A stretch of 64,000 nt of DNA from Streptomyces spinosisporus (GTDB lineage Bacteria; Actinomycetota; Actinomycetes; Streptomycetales; Streptomycetaceae). Below the pieces are notes generated by a model, which made no database searches, was not told where the DNA came from, and was given only the letters and a program-made list of their open reading frames with translations. This document shows positions 15,341 through 23,727 of the stretch, in pieces. The stretch is from contig NZ_JALDAX010000006.1 of assembly GCF_022698145.1 (NCBI RefSeq), forward strand, positions 392,426 to 456,425, read 5' to 3'. A program made the translations under genes and the position numbers. Position 1 is the stretch's first letter. The number at the start of each line of letters is the position of its first letter.

Positions 15341-16549
15341 GTGAGACGTCTTCGCGCATGTCTGGGCGCAGCCGCGGCAGTTGGACTCACCGCCGCGGGC
15401 ACCACCGCTCTGATCGCAGGAAACGCCTCGGGCGCGACCAGCGCGCTCGACAACCGCTGGTACGCGGCGGCTCCCTATCTGATGCCGCTGGACAACGACC
15501 CGCCGGACCCGGGCGCCATCATGGACGCCACCGGCCTCAAGGCCTTCCAGCTCGCCTTCGTCCTCGCCCCCAACGGCGGTGGCTGCACGCCGACTTGGGG
15601 CGGCACCGCACCCGTCTCCTCGGACACCGCCGTCCAGTCCGTCATCAACACCATCCGCGGCAAGGGCGGCGACGTCTCCGTCTCCATCGGCGGCTACGGC
15701 GGCACCAAGCTCGGTCAGGCGTGCTCCGACACGGCCTCGACCGCGGCGGCGTACCAGCAGGTCATCACCAAGTACGGCCTGCACGCGATCGACTTCGACC
15801 TGGAGGAGCCGGAGTACGAGAACACCGCGGCGATCAAGAACGAGATCGGCGCCGCGAAGATCCTCCAGCAGAACAACCCCGGTCTGTACGTCTCCGTCAC
15901 CACCGCCGGTACCGCCGACGGCACCGGCTGGTTCGGCAAGCAGATGCTGCTGGAGGCGAAGTCGCAGGGCTTCACGCCCAACAACTTCTCCATCATGCCG
16001 TTCGACGGCGGCTTCAACGGAGCGGCCTCGCAGACGAGCGCGCTCACCAACTTCAACTCCATCCTGCAGTCGACCTTCGGCTGGGACCAGGCCACGGCCT
16101 ACGCCCACGAGGGCTTCTCGGGGATGAACGGGCGCAGCGACACCGGCGAGATGTTCACGCAGTCCGACTTCCAGACCGTGCTGGACTACGCCACCAGTCA
16201 CCACATGGACCGCTTCACCTTCTGGTCCCTGAACCGCGACCGCCAGTGCAACCCGCCGGACAACGGCGGCCGCACGTCCGGCACTTGCTCCAGCGTGACC
16301 CAGAACTCCTGGGACTTCGCGAAGTACTCGGTGAAGTTCGCGGGCGCCACACCTCCCGAGACGAACCCGACGCCCACCCCCACGCCGACGCCCACCTCCT
16401 GCAAGACCGCCTGGAGTTCGAGCGCGGTCTACAACGCGGGCGACGAGGTCTCCTACAACAAGCACAACTGGAAGGCCAAGTGGTGGACCCAGAACGAGGC
16501 GCCGGCCGCCTCCGACTGGGGCGTGTGGCAGGACGAGGGCGCCTGCTGA
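15341..16549 (+). CDS. Secreted GH18 chitinase with C-terminal CBM5/12
   Basis: The 402-residue product has a signal peptide (residues 1-31, RRLRACLGAAAAVGLTAAGTTAL). A GH18 catalytic domain follows (YAAAPYLMPLDND, SIGGYGG, and the active-site strand HAIDFDLEEPEYE, whose D-x-D-x-E contains the acid/base Glu). A PT-rich linker (PTPTPTPTPTS) at about residue 345 leads to a CBM5/12 chitin-binding module with AWSSSAVYNAGDEVSYNKHNWKAKWWT. It hydrolyses chitin outside the cell. The GTG start has GGAG at normal distance. Two DasR-like repeats upstream indicate induction by chitin-derived N-acetylglucosamine sugars. A paralogue without the binding module lies at 49690. Confidence 0.93.
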   Translation: MRRLRACLGAAAAVGLTAAGTTALIAGNASGATSALDNRWYAAAPYLMPLDNDPPDPGAIMDATGLKAFQLAFVLAPNGGGCTPTWGGTAPVSSDTAVQSVINTIRGKGGDVSVSIGGYGGTKLGQACSDTASTAAAYQQVITKYGLHAIDFDLEEPEYENTAAIKNEIGAAKILQQNNPGLYVSVTTAGTADGTGWFGKQMLLEAKSQGFTPNNFSIMPFDGGFNGAASQTSALTNFNSILQSTFGWDQATAYAHEGFSGMNGRSDTGEMFTQSDFQTVLDYATSHHMDRFTFWSLNRDRQCNPPDNGGRTSGTCSSVTQNSWDFAKYSVKFAGATPPETNPTPTPTPTPTSCKTAWSSSAVYNAGDEVSYNKHNWKAKWWTQNEAPAASDWGVWQDEGAC

Positions 16550-16567
16550 GGACGGTCCTACGGATCC

Positions 16568-16603
16568 ACGGTGCCGTCCGCCGCTACAGGTGGACGGCAC
16601 CGT
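16568..16603. terminator. 12-bp-stem hairpin between convergent genes
   Basis: ACGGTGCCGTCC at 16568-16579 pairs perfectly with 16592-16603 around a 12-nt loop, just after the chitinase stop. The right arm lies inside the last codons of the convergent alpha/beta hydrolase, so the hairpin may end transcription from both sides. Confidence 0.7.
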
Positions 16604-17282
16604 CCGCCGCGCACGCCCGCGCCGTCAGCCCCTCGGTGTCCGGATCCGCGCCCAGCATCTCCGCCACGATCCCGGCCGTGGCGCGATGCCAGTCCCCCAT
16701 GCGGCGGATCATCGCGTGATCGCCGCCCTGCACGGTCACCAGGCCCGCCGACGCCCCCGCCTGCCTCGCCCTGCGCACATGGTCCGCGGACTCGGCGGGA
16801 GGCGTGACGCGGTCGCGGTCCCCGTGCAGCACCACCAGGCGGACGCCCGTCAGATGGCGGGCCGAGTCCTCGGGCGGACACCACGGCGCCAGTGCCAGCA
16901 CCCCGCGCACCAGCGGGTGCGACGCGGCCCGCAGCGCCGCTCTGCCGCCCATCGAGTGCCCGACGAGGACCGTGGGCACGTCCCCCGCGAGGCGGCGCAG
17001 TTCGTCCAGTGCCCGCAGCGCGTCGTCGGCGGGATCGCCGTCGTTCCAGCCCCGGTGCCGGTAACGGACCCGGCCGAGCAGGGTGTCGGGCGGCGCGGCA
17101 GCTGCGGCCACCCGCAGCAGCGGATGCATGCGGAGCACGGCGAGCTGCCAGGGGCGCGCCGGCCGGTGGTTCAGCTCGCTGCCGCCGTGCAGCGTCACGA
17201 TCGCGCCGGACGCGGCATCGCGGGGCATGTGCCGCACGATCAGCGCGGACGCCCCCCGCTGCACTGCTCCTGCGCGTCCCAC
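16584..17282 (-). CDS. Alpha/beta hydrolase
   Basis: This 232-residue alpha/beta hydrolase has the nucleophile elbow GHSMGGRAAL, an acid region in VVLHGDRDRVTPP, and the catalytic histidine in VQGGDHAMI. An early TLHGGSE provides the oxyanion-hole glycines. There is no signal peptide, so it is cytoplasmic. The GTG at 17282 follows GAGAGG with good spacing; the same frame stays open further upstream without family-like sequence. It is convergent with the chitinase gene and divergent from the CoxM-like gene. The substrate cannot be told; dienelactone hydrolase-like or general esterase activity are both possible. Confidence 0.85.
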   Translation of the reverse strand: MGRAGAVQRGASALIVRHMPRDAASGAIVTLHGGSELNHRPARPWQLAVLRMHPLLRVAAAAAPPDTLLGRVRYRHRGWNDGDPADDALRALDELRRLAGDVPTVLVGHSMGGRAALRAASHPLVRGVLALAPWCPPEDSARHLTGVRLVVLHGDRDRVTPPAESADHVRRARQAGASAGLVTVQGGDHAMIRRMGDWHRATAGIVAEMLGADPDTEGLTARACAADGAVHL

Positions 17283-17482
17283 CGGTACGGCACCTCTCCG
17301 TTGCGGACCCCCATCCTCCCCCGGAGATCCTGTGAGGTGGTGCAGCAAGGGGCGCACGCCGGAGATCAGTGAGCCCTGTACGCGCCTCCACGCGGGCGGG
17401 GAAAATGCGCCACGTCCGCGCTCCCGTGACCGCGGCCCGGTGCACCTCAGCTCCAACTCGCCAAGAAAGCAGGTCGGCTGCC

Positions 17483-18214
17483 GTGCTGCTACGTCTGCCC
17501 GAGTCCGTGTCCGAAGCGCAGGAGTGCATGGCCGAAGGCGCCGTACCGATCGGCGGGGCGACCCTGGTGTGGGCCGGCTGGCAACGCGACGGATTCCCCG
17601 AACAGGCCATGTCGCTGCGCAACCTGCCGGAGGCCAATGTGCTCGCGCGCGGCGCGCTGGGCGCCGCCGTGGTGCTGGGCCGGATCGACGACCGTGTGCC
17701 CGAGGTGCTGCACCGGGCGGCGGCCACGGTGGGGACGGGCGCCGTGCGCCGCACGGCCACCGTCGGCGGGAACATCGTCGGCAGCACCCTGCGCTGTCTG
17801 CTGCCTGCCGCCCTGGTGCTGACCGCGCGGGCAAGGGTGCTCGACCGGGACCGGGTCTTCGAGACCGATCTCGCCGAAGTCGTGGCCAAGAACCATCTGC
17901 TGCTCAGCCTGCACTGGCCCGAACCGGTCGCCAGCAGCTACCGCAAGCTGCCCGCCGAGGCGGGCGGCCCGCCGCCGTTCGTCGTCGCCGCCGCGGTGCA
18001 CACCCCCGACGACGCGCCCGCCCGGCTCCATGTCGCCGTCCGCGACGGCTACGACGTGCTCGCGGACGACGTCCCCTGCCACACCGGCAGCGACGAGGCG
18101 ATCGCCGCCCTGGGCGCCACTCCCCTCGGCACCCTGCACTCCACGGCGTGGCAGGTCGTGCGCGACCACGTCACCGACCTGCTGAACCGTCCCGTGGGCC
18201 GGTCCCCGCAGTAG
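17483..18214 (+). CDS. Orphan FAD-binding subunit-like protein (CoxM/molybdopterin dehydrogenase type)
   Basis: This 243-residue protein resembles the medium, FAD-binding subunit of xanthine/CO dehydrogenases. It opens LLRLPESVSEAQECMAEGAVPIGGATLVW and has AVRRTATVGGNIVGSTLRCLLPAALVL, equivalent to the second FAD motif T-x-G-G. The first FAD motif, AGGHS in CoxM, is degenerate here (IGGATLVWAGW), so cofactor binding is doubtful. No iron-sulfur or molybdenum subunit gene lies beside it; the complete cox operon is 9 kb away. The GTG at 17483 agrees with the family N-terminus. The region upstream (17283-17482) separates it from the divergent hydrolase. Its function is unknown; a repurposed or decaying subunit are both possible. 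Confidence 0.75.
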   Translation: MLLRLPESVSEAQECMAEGAVPIGGATLVWAGWQRDGFPEQAMSLRNLPEANVLARGALGAAVVLGRIDDRVPEVLHRAAATVGTGAVRRTATVGGNIVGSTLRCLLPAALVLTARARVLDRDRVFETDLAEVVAKNHLLLSLHWPEPVASSYRKLPAEAGGPPPFVVAAAVHTPDDAPARLHVAVRDGYDVLADDVPCHTGSDEAIAALGATPLGTLHSTAWQVVRDHVTDLLNRPVGRSPQ

Positions 18215-18300
18215 CTCGCGTTGCTCCGTCCGAGTGGTGCATCCCCACCTACGGTCGTAGCGTCGGTAGGGTCGGTTCGTGACGACAGGGGGCAGCGGAT

Positions 18301-18768
18301 ATGCGCAGCTACGCACTCAGGACTGCGGTGACGCTCTGTTTCGCGGCCTCGCTGGCGGCGGCAGCGGGCGCACCGTCGTCCGCCCGCCCCACGGCGGCCC
18401 CGGCCGCGGACACGGTGCGTCAGGAGCCCCGTTCCCCCGTGATCGTGGACTGCTTCTGGCACGCGAACGTACGCCCCGCCGACTTCATGCTCGCCTGCGG
18501 TGACGGCAACAGCCGGCTGACCTCGCTGCACTGGTCGAAGTGGAGCACGGGCTCGGCGAGTGCCGAGGGCGTCAACGTCGTCAACGACTGCAGGCCCTAC
18601 TGCGCGGCCGGAAAGTTCCACTCCTACCGCGTCGTCGTCCGCCTGGACCGCGTCAAGCCCTGGAAAAAGCACCCCGAGGTGCAGCACTACAGCCGGATCA
18701 CCCTGGAGTACCAGGGCGACAGGCCGGACGGCTTCGCGCGGACGGTGACGTATCCCCTGTGGGACTGA
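18301..18768 (+). CDS. Secreted hypothetical protein
   Basis: The 155-residue product starts with a Sec signal peptide (MRSYALRTAVTLCFAASLAAAAGAPSSA). The mature part contains DCFWHANVRPADFMLACGDGNSRLTSLHWSKW and VNDCRPYCAAGKFHSYRV, with four cysteines that could form two disulfides, and ends YPLWD. Small secreted proteins of this pattern are widespread in Streptomyces and have no assigned role. It has GGGGG upstream of the ATG and is convergent with the MASE1 gene with only 18 bp between the ends. Confidence 0.8.
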   Translation: MRSYALRTAVTLCFAASLAAAAGAPSSARPTAAPAADTVRQEPRSPVIVDCFWHANVRPADFMLACGDGNSRLTSLHWSKWSTGSASAEGVNVVNDCRPYCAAGKFHSYRVVVRLDRVKPWKKHPEVQHYSRITLEYQGDRPDGFARTVTYPLWD

Positions 18769-18786
18769 GCCCGTCGCCCGGCGGTG

Positions 18787-19782
18787 TCACAGGCGGTCGT
18801 CCGCGCTCGTCGGCGGCCGGTCCGGCGGGGTCTCCCCCGCGGTGAGGTGTTCCAGGACCTCGACCAGTTCCTGGCAGGCCTGTTCCACCGAGCGTCTGGT
18901 GTGGAGCTGCTCGGTGATCAGCGCGGACAGCAGCAGCGCGGTCAAAGCCATCCCTCCGTTGAAGGCCTGAAGCTGGATCATCACCTGGATGTGGGTCAGC
19001 CGCTCGAACGGCCCGACCGGGTCCGTCGCCGCGACCGTGGCCATCACGGAGGCGAACAGGGCGCACAGCATGCTGCCCGCCAGCTGGAACCGCAGCGCCG
19101 CCCAGATCAGCAGCGGGTAGACGAGGAACAGCATGCTCAAATCGCTGTGGGTGGCGAAGGGGACGACGACGCAGGCCACGACGGTCAGCGCCAGGGCCTC
19201 CTTCCACCGCGGCGCGCGCAGTTGGCGCCGGGCCCCGTGGAGCACCAGCAGAACCGGGGTGACGATCAGGACGCCCATCGCGTCACCGGCCCACCAGGCC
19301 GACCAGACGAGCCAGAAGGCGTCCAAGGCCAGCTTGCCGGTGAGCACGAGGAGTCCGGCTCCCGCGGTGGCACTGACCAGCGTGGCCGTCAGGGCCCCCA
19401 GGAACACCAGGGCCACACCGTCGCGCAGCCGGGCGAGGTCGGTGCGGAAGCCCACCTTGCGCAGCATGTAGTACGCGCAGACGGGGGCGGCCGTGTTGCC
19501 CACCAGGGTGCCGACCACGGCTAGCTGCACGGAGCTGATGGACAGGACGACGGAGAGGGCGCCGAGCGCGATGCCCGGCCAGGTGCGCAGCCCGAACAGG
19601 AGCAGACAGGCGACGGCCACGCCCGTGGGCGGCCAAATGGGTGTGACCACCGCGTCCTCGACGACGAGCCGGCGCAGCAGTCCGAGCCGCCCGGCGGCGT
19701 AGTAGCAGGCGGCGACGGCCAGCGTCTGGAGGGCGTAGACGGCCGGCCGCCGCAGGTCCTGGAGAGCCACCACAGCTGCCAT
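18787..19782 (-). CDS. MASE1-domain integral membrane sensor protein
   Basis: The product has 331 residues from ATG 19782; a TTG at 19827, 5 nt after the upstream stop, would add 15 residues. About eight hydrophobic helices are seen, with the MASE1 hallmarks VEDAVVTPIWPPTGVAVACLLLFG near the N-terminus and WWAGDAMGVLIVTPVLLVL in the middle. MASE1 is a membrane sensory module normally joined to GGDEF, kinase or phosphatase outputs. Here it ends after a short soluble helix (HTRRSVEQACQELVEVLEHL) with no output. The upstream neighbour on the same strand is a soluble SpoIIE phosphatase, so the pair may act as a split sensor/effector (inference). Confidence 0.85.
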   Translation of the reverse strand: MAAVVALQDLRRPAVYALQTLAVAACYYAAGRLGLLRRLVVEDAVVTPIWPPTGVAVACLLLFGLRTWPGIALGALSVVLSISSVQLAVVGTLVGNTAAPVCAYYMLRKVGFRTDLARLRDGVALVFLGALTATLVSATAGAGLLVLTGKLALDAFWLVWSAWWAGDAMGVLIVTPVLLVLHGARRQLRAPRWKEALALTVVACVVVPFATHSDLSMLFLVYPLLIWAALRFQLAGSMLCALFASVMATVAATDPVGPFERLTHIQVMIQLQAFNGGMALTALLLSALITEQLHTRRSVEQACQELVEVLEHLTAGETPPDRPPTSADDRL

Positions 19783-19832
19783 CAGACACCGCCGCGGCCC
19801 GGTCAGCGAGGCGAGGCGTGGCGGCAACGGGC

Positions 19833-20663
19833 CTACGGCCGGACGTCGATCCGGTCGTGGCCGACCACCAGCACGGCCGCGTCGTCCTCGTGGCCGACGC
19901 GCTCCGCGATGCGCATCACGCCGGCCGCGAGCGCGTCCGCGTCCATGCCGGCGACCGCGGCGACGCCGGCGAGCCGCACGACCTGGTCGAGCCCTTCGTC
20001 GACGTGCAGCGAGGGCCCTTCCACGACGCCGTCGGTGAGCAGCACGAAGACGCCGCCCGTGGTGAGCCGGTAGCGGGTCACCGGGTACTGCATGCCCTCC
20101 TGGATGCCGAGGGGCGGCCCGCCCTCGTCCTCGGCGATGCCGGACTTTCCGTCGGCCGTGGCCCAGATGTGCGGGATGTGCCCGGCGCGTGCGCTCTCCA
20201 GCACCCCCGTGGACGGGTCGAGGCGCATGAAGGTGCAGGTGGCGAAGAGGTCGGTGCCGAGGGTCAGCAGCAGGTCGTTGGTCCGGGAGAGGAGTTCGCC
20301 GGGGTCGCCGGTGACGGAGGCGAGCGCCCGCAGGCCGACCCGGACCTGGCCCATGAAGGCGGCCGCCTCGATGTTGTGGCCCTGCACGTCGCCGATGGAC
20401 AGTCCGACACGGCCGTCGGGCATCGCGAAGGCGTCGTACCAGTCGCCGCCCACGTTGAGGCCGTGGCAGGCCGGCACATAGCGGACGGCGACATGGAAGC
20501 GGCTCGCGTGCGGCAGGTCCCGGGGCAGCATGCCGCGCTGCAGTGCGAGGGCCAGCTCGACCCGGGAGCGCTGCATCTCCGCGAGCTCGCGTGCCTGGGC
20601 GGTCAGCGACCCGAGTCTGGCGAGCAGCTCGTCACCGTCCTCTGTCGGACGCTCGAGGGACAT
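19833..20663 (-). CDS. PP2C/SpoIIE-type serine phosphatase
   Basis: This soluble 276-residue protein has an N-terminal coiled-coil helix (LGSLTAQARELAEMQRSRVELALALQRGMLP) leading into a SpoIIE domain. The metal-site motifs are GGDWYDAFAMPDGRVGLSIGDVQGHNIEAA, VLLTDGVVEGP and GHEDDAAVLVVG. It probably dephosphorylates a STAS antagonist protein. It is immediately upstream of the MASE1 membrane protein gene and likely in operon with it. Its own upstream region has a strong hairpin and an A/T-rich stretch. No sensory domain is fused, which fits with signalling through the neighbouring MASE1 protein. Confidence 0.9.
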   Translation of the reverse strand: MSLERPTEDGDELLARLGSLTAQARELAEMQRSRVELALALQRGMLPRDLPHASRFHVAVRYVPACHGLNVGGDWYDAFAMPDGRVGLSIGDVQGHNIEAAAFMGQVRVGLRALASVTGDPGELLSRTNDLLLTLGTDLFATCTFMRLDPSTGVLESARAGHIPHIWATADGKSGIAEDEGGPPLGIQEGMQYPVTRYRLTTGGVFVLLTDGVVEGPSLHVDEGLDQVVRLAGVAAVAGMDADALAAGVMRIAERVGHEDDAAVLVVGHDRIDVRP

Positions 20664-20676
20664 GGATCACTCCGGC

Positions 20677-20697
20677 GGGGCCGTGGGCCACGGCCCC
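20677..20697 (-). promoter_or_regulatory. Strong hairpin in the 5' leader of the phosphatase gene
   Basis: GGGGCCGTGG and its complement flank a single base, 14 bp upstream of the start codon at 20663. It could mask translation initiation. An A/T-rich patch at 20705-20750 beyond it probably holds the promoter, but no clear hexamers were assigned. Confidence 0.4.
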
Positions 20698-20799
20698 CTC
20701 TGCGCAAAACCCCTGATTAGGGACTAAGGAGATGATAACGACATATCACGCAGAGCAGACCGTCGGTCAGCCGCCGGTCAGGCGCCGGTCTGCCGCCCA

Positions 20800-22440
20800 T
20801 CAGCCGCCGAGGGCCGCGTTCACCACGTCCCTGGCCTCGTCCTGCACCTGCCGCAGATGGTCGGCGCCACGGAAGGACTCGGCGTAGATCTTGTACACGT
20901 CCTCGGTGCCCGAGGGGCGGGCCGCGAACCAGGCGTTCTCGGTGCTCACCTTGATGCCGCCGATGGGCGCGCCGTTGCCCGGTGCCTCGGTCAGCACCCC
21001 GGTGACCGCTTCTCCGGCCAGGGTGTCCGCGGTGACCTGCGCGGGCGAGAGCTTGGCGAGCAGCGCCTTCTCCTCGCGGGTCGCGGGGGCGTCGATGCGC
21101 GCGTAGGCGGGCTCACCGAAGCGGGCGGTCAGGGCGGCGTAGTGCTCCGACGGTGTCTTGCCGGTGACCGCGATGATCTCGGAGGCGAGCAGCGCGAGGA
21201 TGATGCCGTCCTTGTCCGTGGTCCACACCGAGCCGTCCCGGCGCAGGAAGGACGCCCCGGCCGACTCCTCGCCGCCGAAGCCGATGGAGCCGTCGACCAG
21301 GCCGTCCACGAACCACTTGAACCCGACGGGCACCTCGACCAGCCGCCGCCCGAGGTCGGACGCGACGCGGTCGATCATGCCGGACGACACCAGGGTCTTG
21401 CCGATGCCGGCGTCGGCGGGCCACTCCGTGCGGTGCGCGTACAGGTAGGAGATGGCCGTGGCCAGATAGTGGTTGGGGTTCATCAGCCCGGCGTCCGGGG
21501 TGACGATGCCGTGCCGGTCGGCGTCCGCGTCGTTGCCGGTGGCGACCTGGAAGCGGTCGCGCTGCTCGATCAGGGAGGCCATCGCGTACGGCGACGAGCA
21601 GTCCATGCGGATCTTGCCGTCCCAGTCGAGCGTCATGAACCGCCAGGTGGGGTCGGCGAGCGGGTTGACCACGGTCAGGTCGAGCCGGTGCTGTTCGGCG
21701 ATACGGCCCCAGTACGCCACCGAGGCCCCGCCCAGCGGGTCGGCGCCGATCCGGACGCCGGCCGAGCGGACCGCGTCCAGGTCCAGCACGTTCGGCAGAT
21801 CGGCGACGTAGGCCCCGAGGTAGTCGTGGCGGCGGGTGGTCTCGGCGGCGAGCGCCCGGGCGAAGGGGACGCGGCGTACGTCCTTCAGGCCGCTCGCGAT
21901 GATCTCGTTGGCGCGGTCCTGGATCCAGGAGGTGGCGTCGGAGGCGGCCGGGCCGCCGCTCGGCGGGTTGTACTTGAAGCCGCCGTCGGCGGGCGGGTTG
22001 TGCGAGGGGGTGACCACCACACCGTCCGCGAGCCCGGAGGTGCGGCCCCGGTTGTGGGTGAGGATCGCGTGCGAGACGGCGGGTGTGGGCGTGTAGCCGT
22101 CCGCGCTGTCGATGAGCACGGTCACCTCGTTGGCCGCGAACACCTCCAGAGCGGTCACCCGGGCGGGCTCGGACAGGGCATGGGTGTCGGCGCCGAGGAA
22201 GAGCGGGCCGTCGGTGCCCTGCCGGGCCCGGTACTCACAGATCGCCTGGCTGGTCGCGGCGATGTGGTCGTCGTTGAACGCGGTCGCCAGTGACGATCCG
22301 CGGTGTCCTGACGTGCCGAACGCCACCCGCTGCCCGGGGTCGGCCGGGTCCGGGTGCAGCGCGTAGTACGCGGTGACCAGCCGGGCGACGTCGACGAGAT
22401 CCTCGGGGCCGGCCGGGCGGCCCGCTCGCTCGTGCTGCAT
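20800..22440 (-). CDS. pgm: Phosphoglucomutase (alpha-D-glucose phosphate-specific)
   Basis: This 546-residue enzyme interconverts glucose 1-phosphate and glucose 6-phosphate, linking glycogen/trehalose metabolism to glycolysis. All phosphohexomutase signatures are present: the phosphoserine loop VVTPSHNPPADGG, the metal-binding loop GNDADADRHG, the sugar-binding loop GFGGEESAG, and the phosphate-binding RPSGTEDVYK near the C-terminus. The length is that of bacterial Pgm. The ATG at 22440 follows GGAGGAG with 8-nt spacing, which decides the start over an in-frame codon six residues earlier. It seems monocistronic, with serine hydrolase and phosphatase genes on either side on the same strand. 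Confidence 0.96.
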   Translation of the reverse strand: MQHERAGRPAGPEDLVDVARLVTAYYALHPDPADPGQRVAFGTSGHRGSSLATAFNDDHIAATSQAICEYRARQGTDGPLFLGADTHALSEPARVTALEVFAANEVTVLIDSADGYTPTPAVSHAILTHNRGRTSGLADGVVVTPSHNPPADGGFKYNPPSGGPAASDATSWIQDRANEIIASGLKDVRRVPFARALAAETTRRHDYLGAYVADLPNVLDLDAVRSAGVRIGADPLGGASVAYWGRIAEQHRLDLTVVNPLADPTWRFMTLDWDGKIRMDCSSPYAMASLIEQRDRFQVATGNDADADRHGIVTPDAGLMNPNHYLATAISYLYAHRTEWPADAGIGKTLVSSGMIDRVASDLGRRLVEVPVGFKWFVDGLVDGSIGFGGEESAGASFLRRDGSVWTTDKDGIILALLASEIIAVTGKTPSEHYAALTARFGEPAYARIDAPATREEKALLAKLSPAQVTADTLAGEAVTGVLTEAPGNGAPIGGIKVSTENAWFAARPSGTEDVYKIYAESFRGADHLRQVQDEARDVVNAALGG

Positions 22441-22521
22441 GTGCCCGCTCCTCCACATCGGTTGACCTGAACGCTTGCCGCCCCATCTTCCCTCGTCACG
22501 GTGGAGGAACGGGAGAGCGGG

Positions 22522-23727
22522 TCAGTGCCCGGGGCGCCCGAGGAGCGCGCAGACGAAGTTCTCCTGAACGGCCCGCAGCCGGCTCAGCAGCTCCGGGTTC
22601 ACGGACGCGTTGATCTGCGAGGTGACGGAGAAGGTCAGGGACCGGCGGCCGTCCGGGGTGGCGGCGATCAGCTGGGTGTAGCCGGGGAAGTTGCCGGTGT
22701 GCCCGAGCACGACGCCGCACCGGGTGGCGTAGCGGAAGAGGGCGAGGCCCGCCATGTTCTCGCCGGGGCCCGCGGGTTCGGACGCGCCGGCGATCCAGCG
22801 CCGCTGCTCGCGCACGACGTCTCCGCCGTAGAGCGCGCCGCCCGCGTAGCCGCGGATGAAGCGGGTCATGTCGGCGGGCGTGGAGATGATGCCGCCCGAC
22901 GCCCAGGAGCCGGAGGCGCCGAGGACTTCGCTGACGTCCTGCGGGGGCGAGGTCGTCGTGTCGTAGCCGTGCAGGTAGGGCTCGGGGATGCGGTAGCCCT
23001 GGGGCAGGCTCGTGCTGCGCAGGCCCAGGGGTCGGTACACGAGGGTGCGCAGGAGTTGTTCGTACGGGGTTCCGGTCGCCGCCTCGGCCATCAGGGCCAC
23101 GGCGATGTTGTCGGAGTTGGAGTAGTGGTACCGGCTGCCCGGGGGGAATTCGAGGGGCCGGTCGGCGACGAAGTCGAGGAGCCTGCGGGAGTCGAAGCGG
23201 TGGTGCGGGTCGGCCGCGAGGATGCTCCGGAACTCGGCGCTCTCCGTGTAGTCCGGCAGCCCGCTGGTGTGGTTGAGCAGCTGCCGCAGCGTCACCCGGT
23301 GCCAGGCCGCGGGCAGGCCCGGCAGTCGCCGGCCGAGCGTGTCGTCCAGGCGCAGCGCGTGCCGGTCGACCAGGCTGAGCGCCACCGCGCCGCTGAAGGC
23401 CTTCGCGGTGCTGGCGATGCGCATGTGGTCGCGGATGCCCGGTGGCCGCCCGGTGGTGAGGTCCGCGACGCCCGCCCGTACGACGCGTGCGCGTCCGTCC
23501 CTGCGCAGCACGGCGATGACGCCGGGCGGCCCGCCGGGGGACTGCACGAGCTGCTCGATCTGCTGCAGCAGGTCGGCGTCGCGCGGCTGGGGAGCGGCGG
23601 TGGCCGCGCGGGTGGGGGCCTGGCAGAGCGCCGTCATGCAGAGTGCGATCACGCAGGTCGCGCGCAGGCGGCTCCACCGCGCACCACGCGGGCGCGGGTG
23701 GGCCGGGGCGAATCGAAGGGGCATCAT
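22522..23727 (-). CDS. Secreted serine hydrolase (class C beta-lactamase/D,D-carboxypeptidase type)
   Basis: The 401-residue product has a Sec-type signal (RWSRLRATCVIALCMTALCQAPTRA). The catalytic triad motifs of the serine beta-lactamase-like fold follow: S-x-x-K in IASTAKAFSG, Y-x-N in RYHYSNSDN, and the third motif HTG in VLGHTGNFPG. LLNHTSGLPDYTES is a typical family segment. It probably acts on the cell wall or secreted peptides or esters as a D,D-peptidase or esterase, rather than as a true beta-lactamase. Two adjacent ATG codons (23727, 23724) can start; GGGAG is better spaced for the second. It lies downstream of no obvious operon partner. Confidence 0.9.
   Translation of the reverse strand: MMPLRFAPAHPRPRGARWSRLRATCVIALCMTALCQAPTRAATAAPQPRDADLLQQIEQLVQSPGGPPGVIAVLRRDGRARVVRAGVADLTTGRPPGIRDHMRIASTAKAFSGAVALSLVDRHALRLDDTLGRRLPGLPAAWHRVTLRQLLNHTSGLPDYTESAEFRSILAADPHHRFDSRRLLDFVADRPLEFPPGSRYHYSNSDNIAVALMAEAATGTPYEQLLRTLVYRPLGLRSTSLPQGYRIPEPYLHGYDTTTSPPQDVSEVLGASGSWASGGIISTPADMTRFIRGYAGGALYGGDVVREQRRWIAGASEPAGPGENMAGLALFRYATRCGVVLGHTGNFPGYTQLIAATPDGRRSLTFSVTSQINASVNPELLSRLRAVQENFVCALLGRPGH

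Noticed and set aside
13448..16600. 1050-codon minus-strand frame across the TPR protein and chitinase genes
   Set aside because: It is antisense or out of frame to both genes, arginine/glycine-rich, and without any domain; a GC-rich shadow frame.
22522..23727. Antibiotic-resistance beta-lactamase
   Set aside because: The S-x-x-K/Y-x-N/HTG set is shared by D,D-peptidases and esterases; nothing specific to a resistance enzyme is visible.
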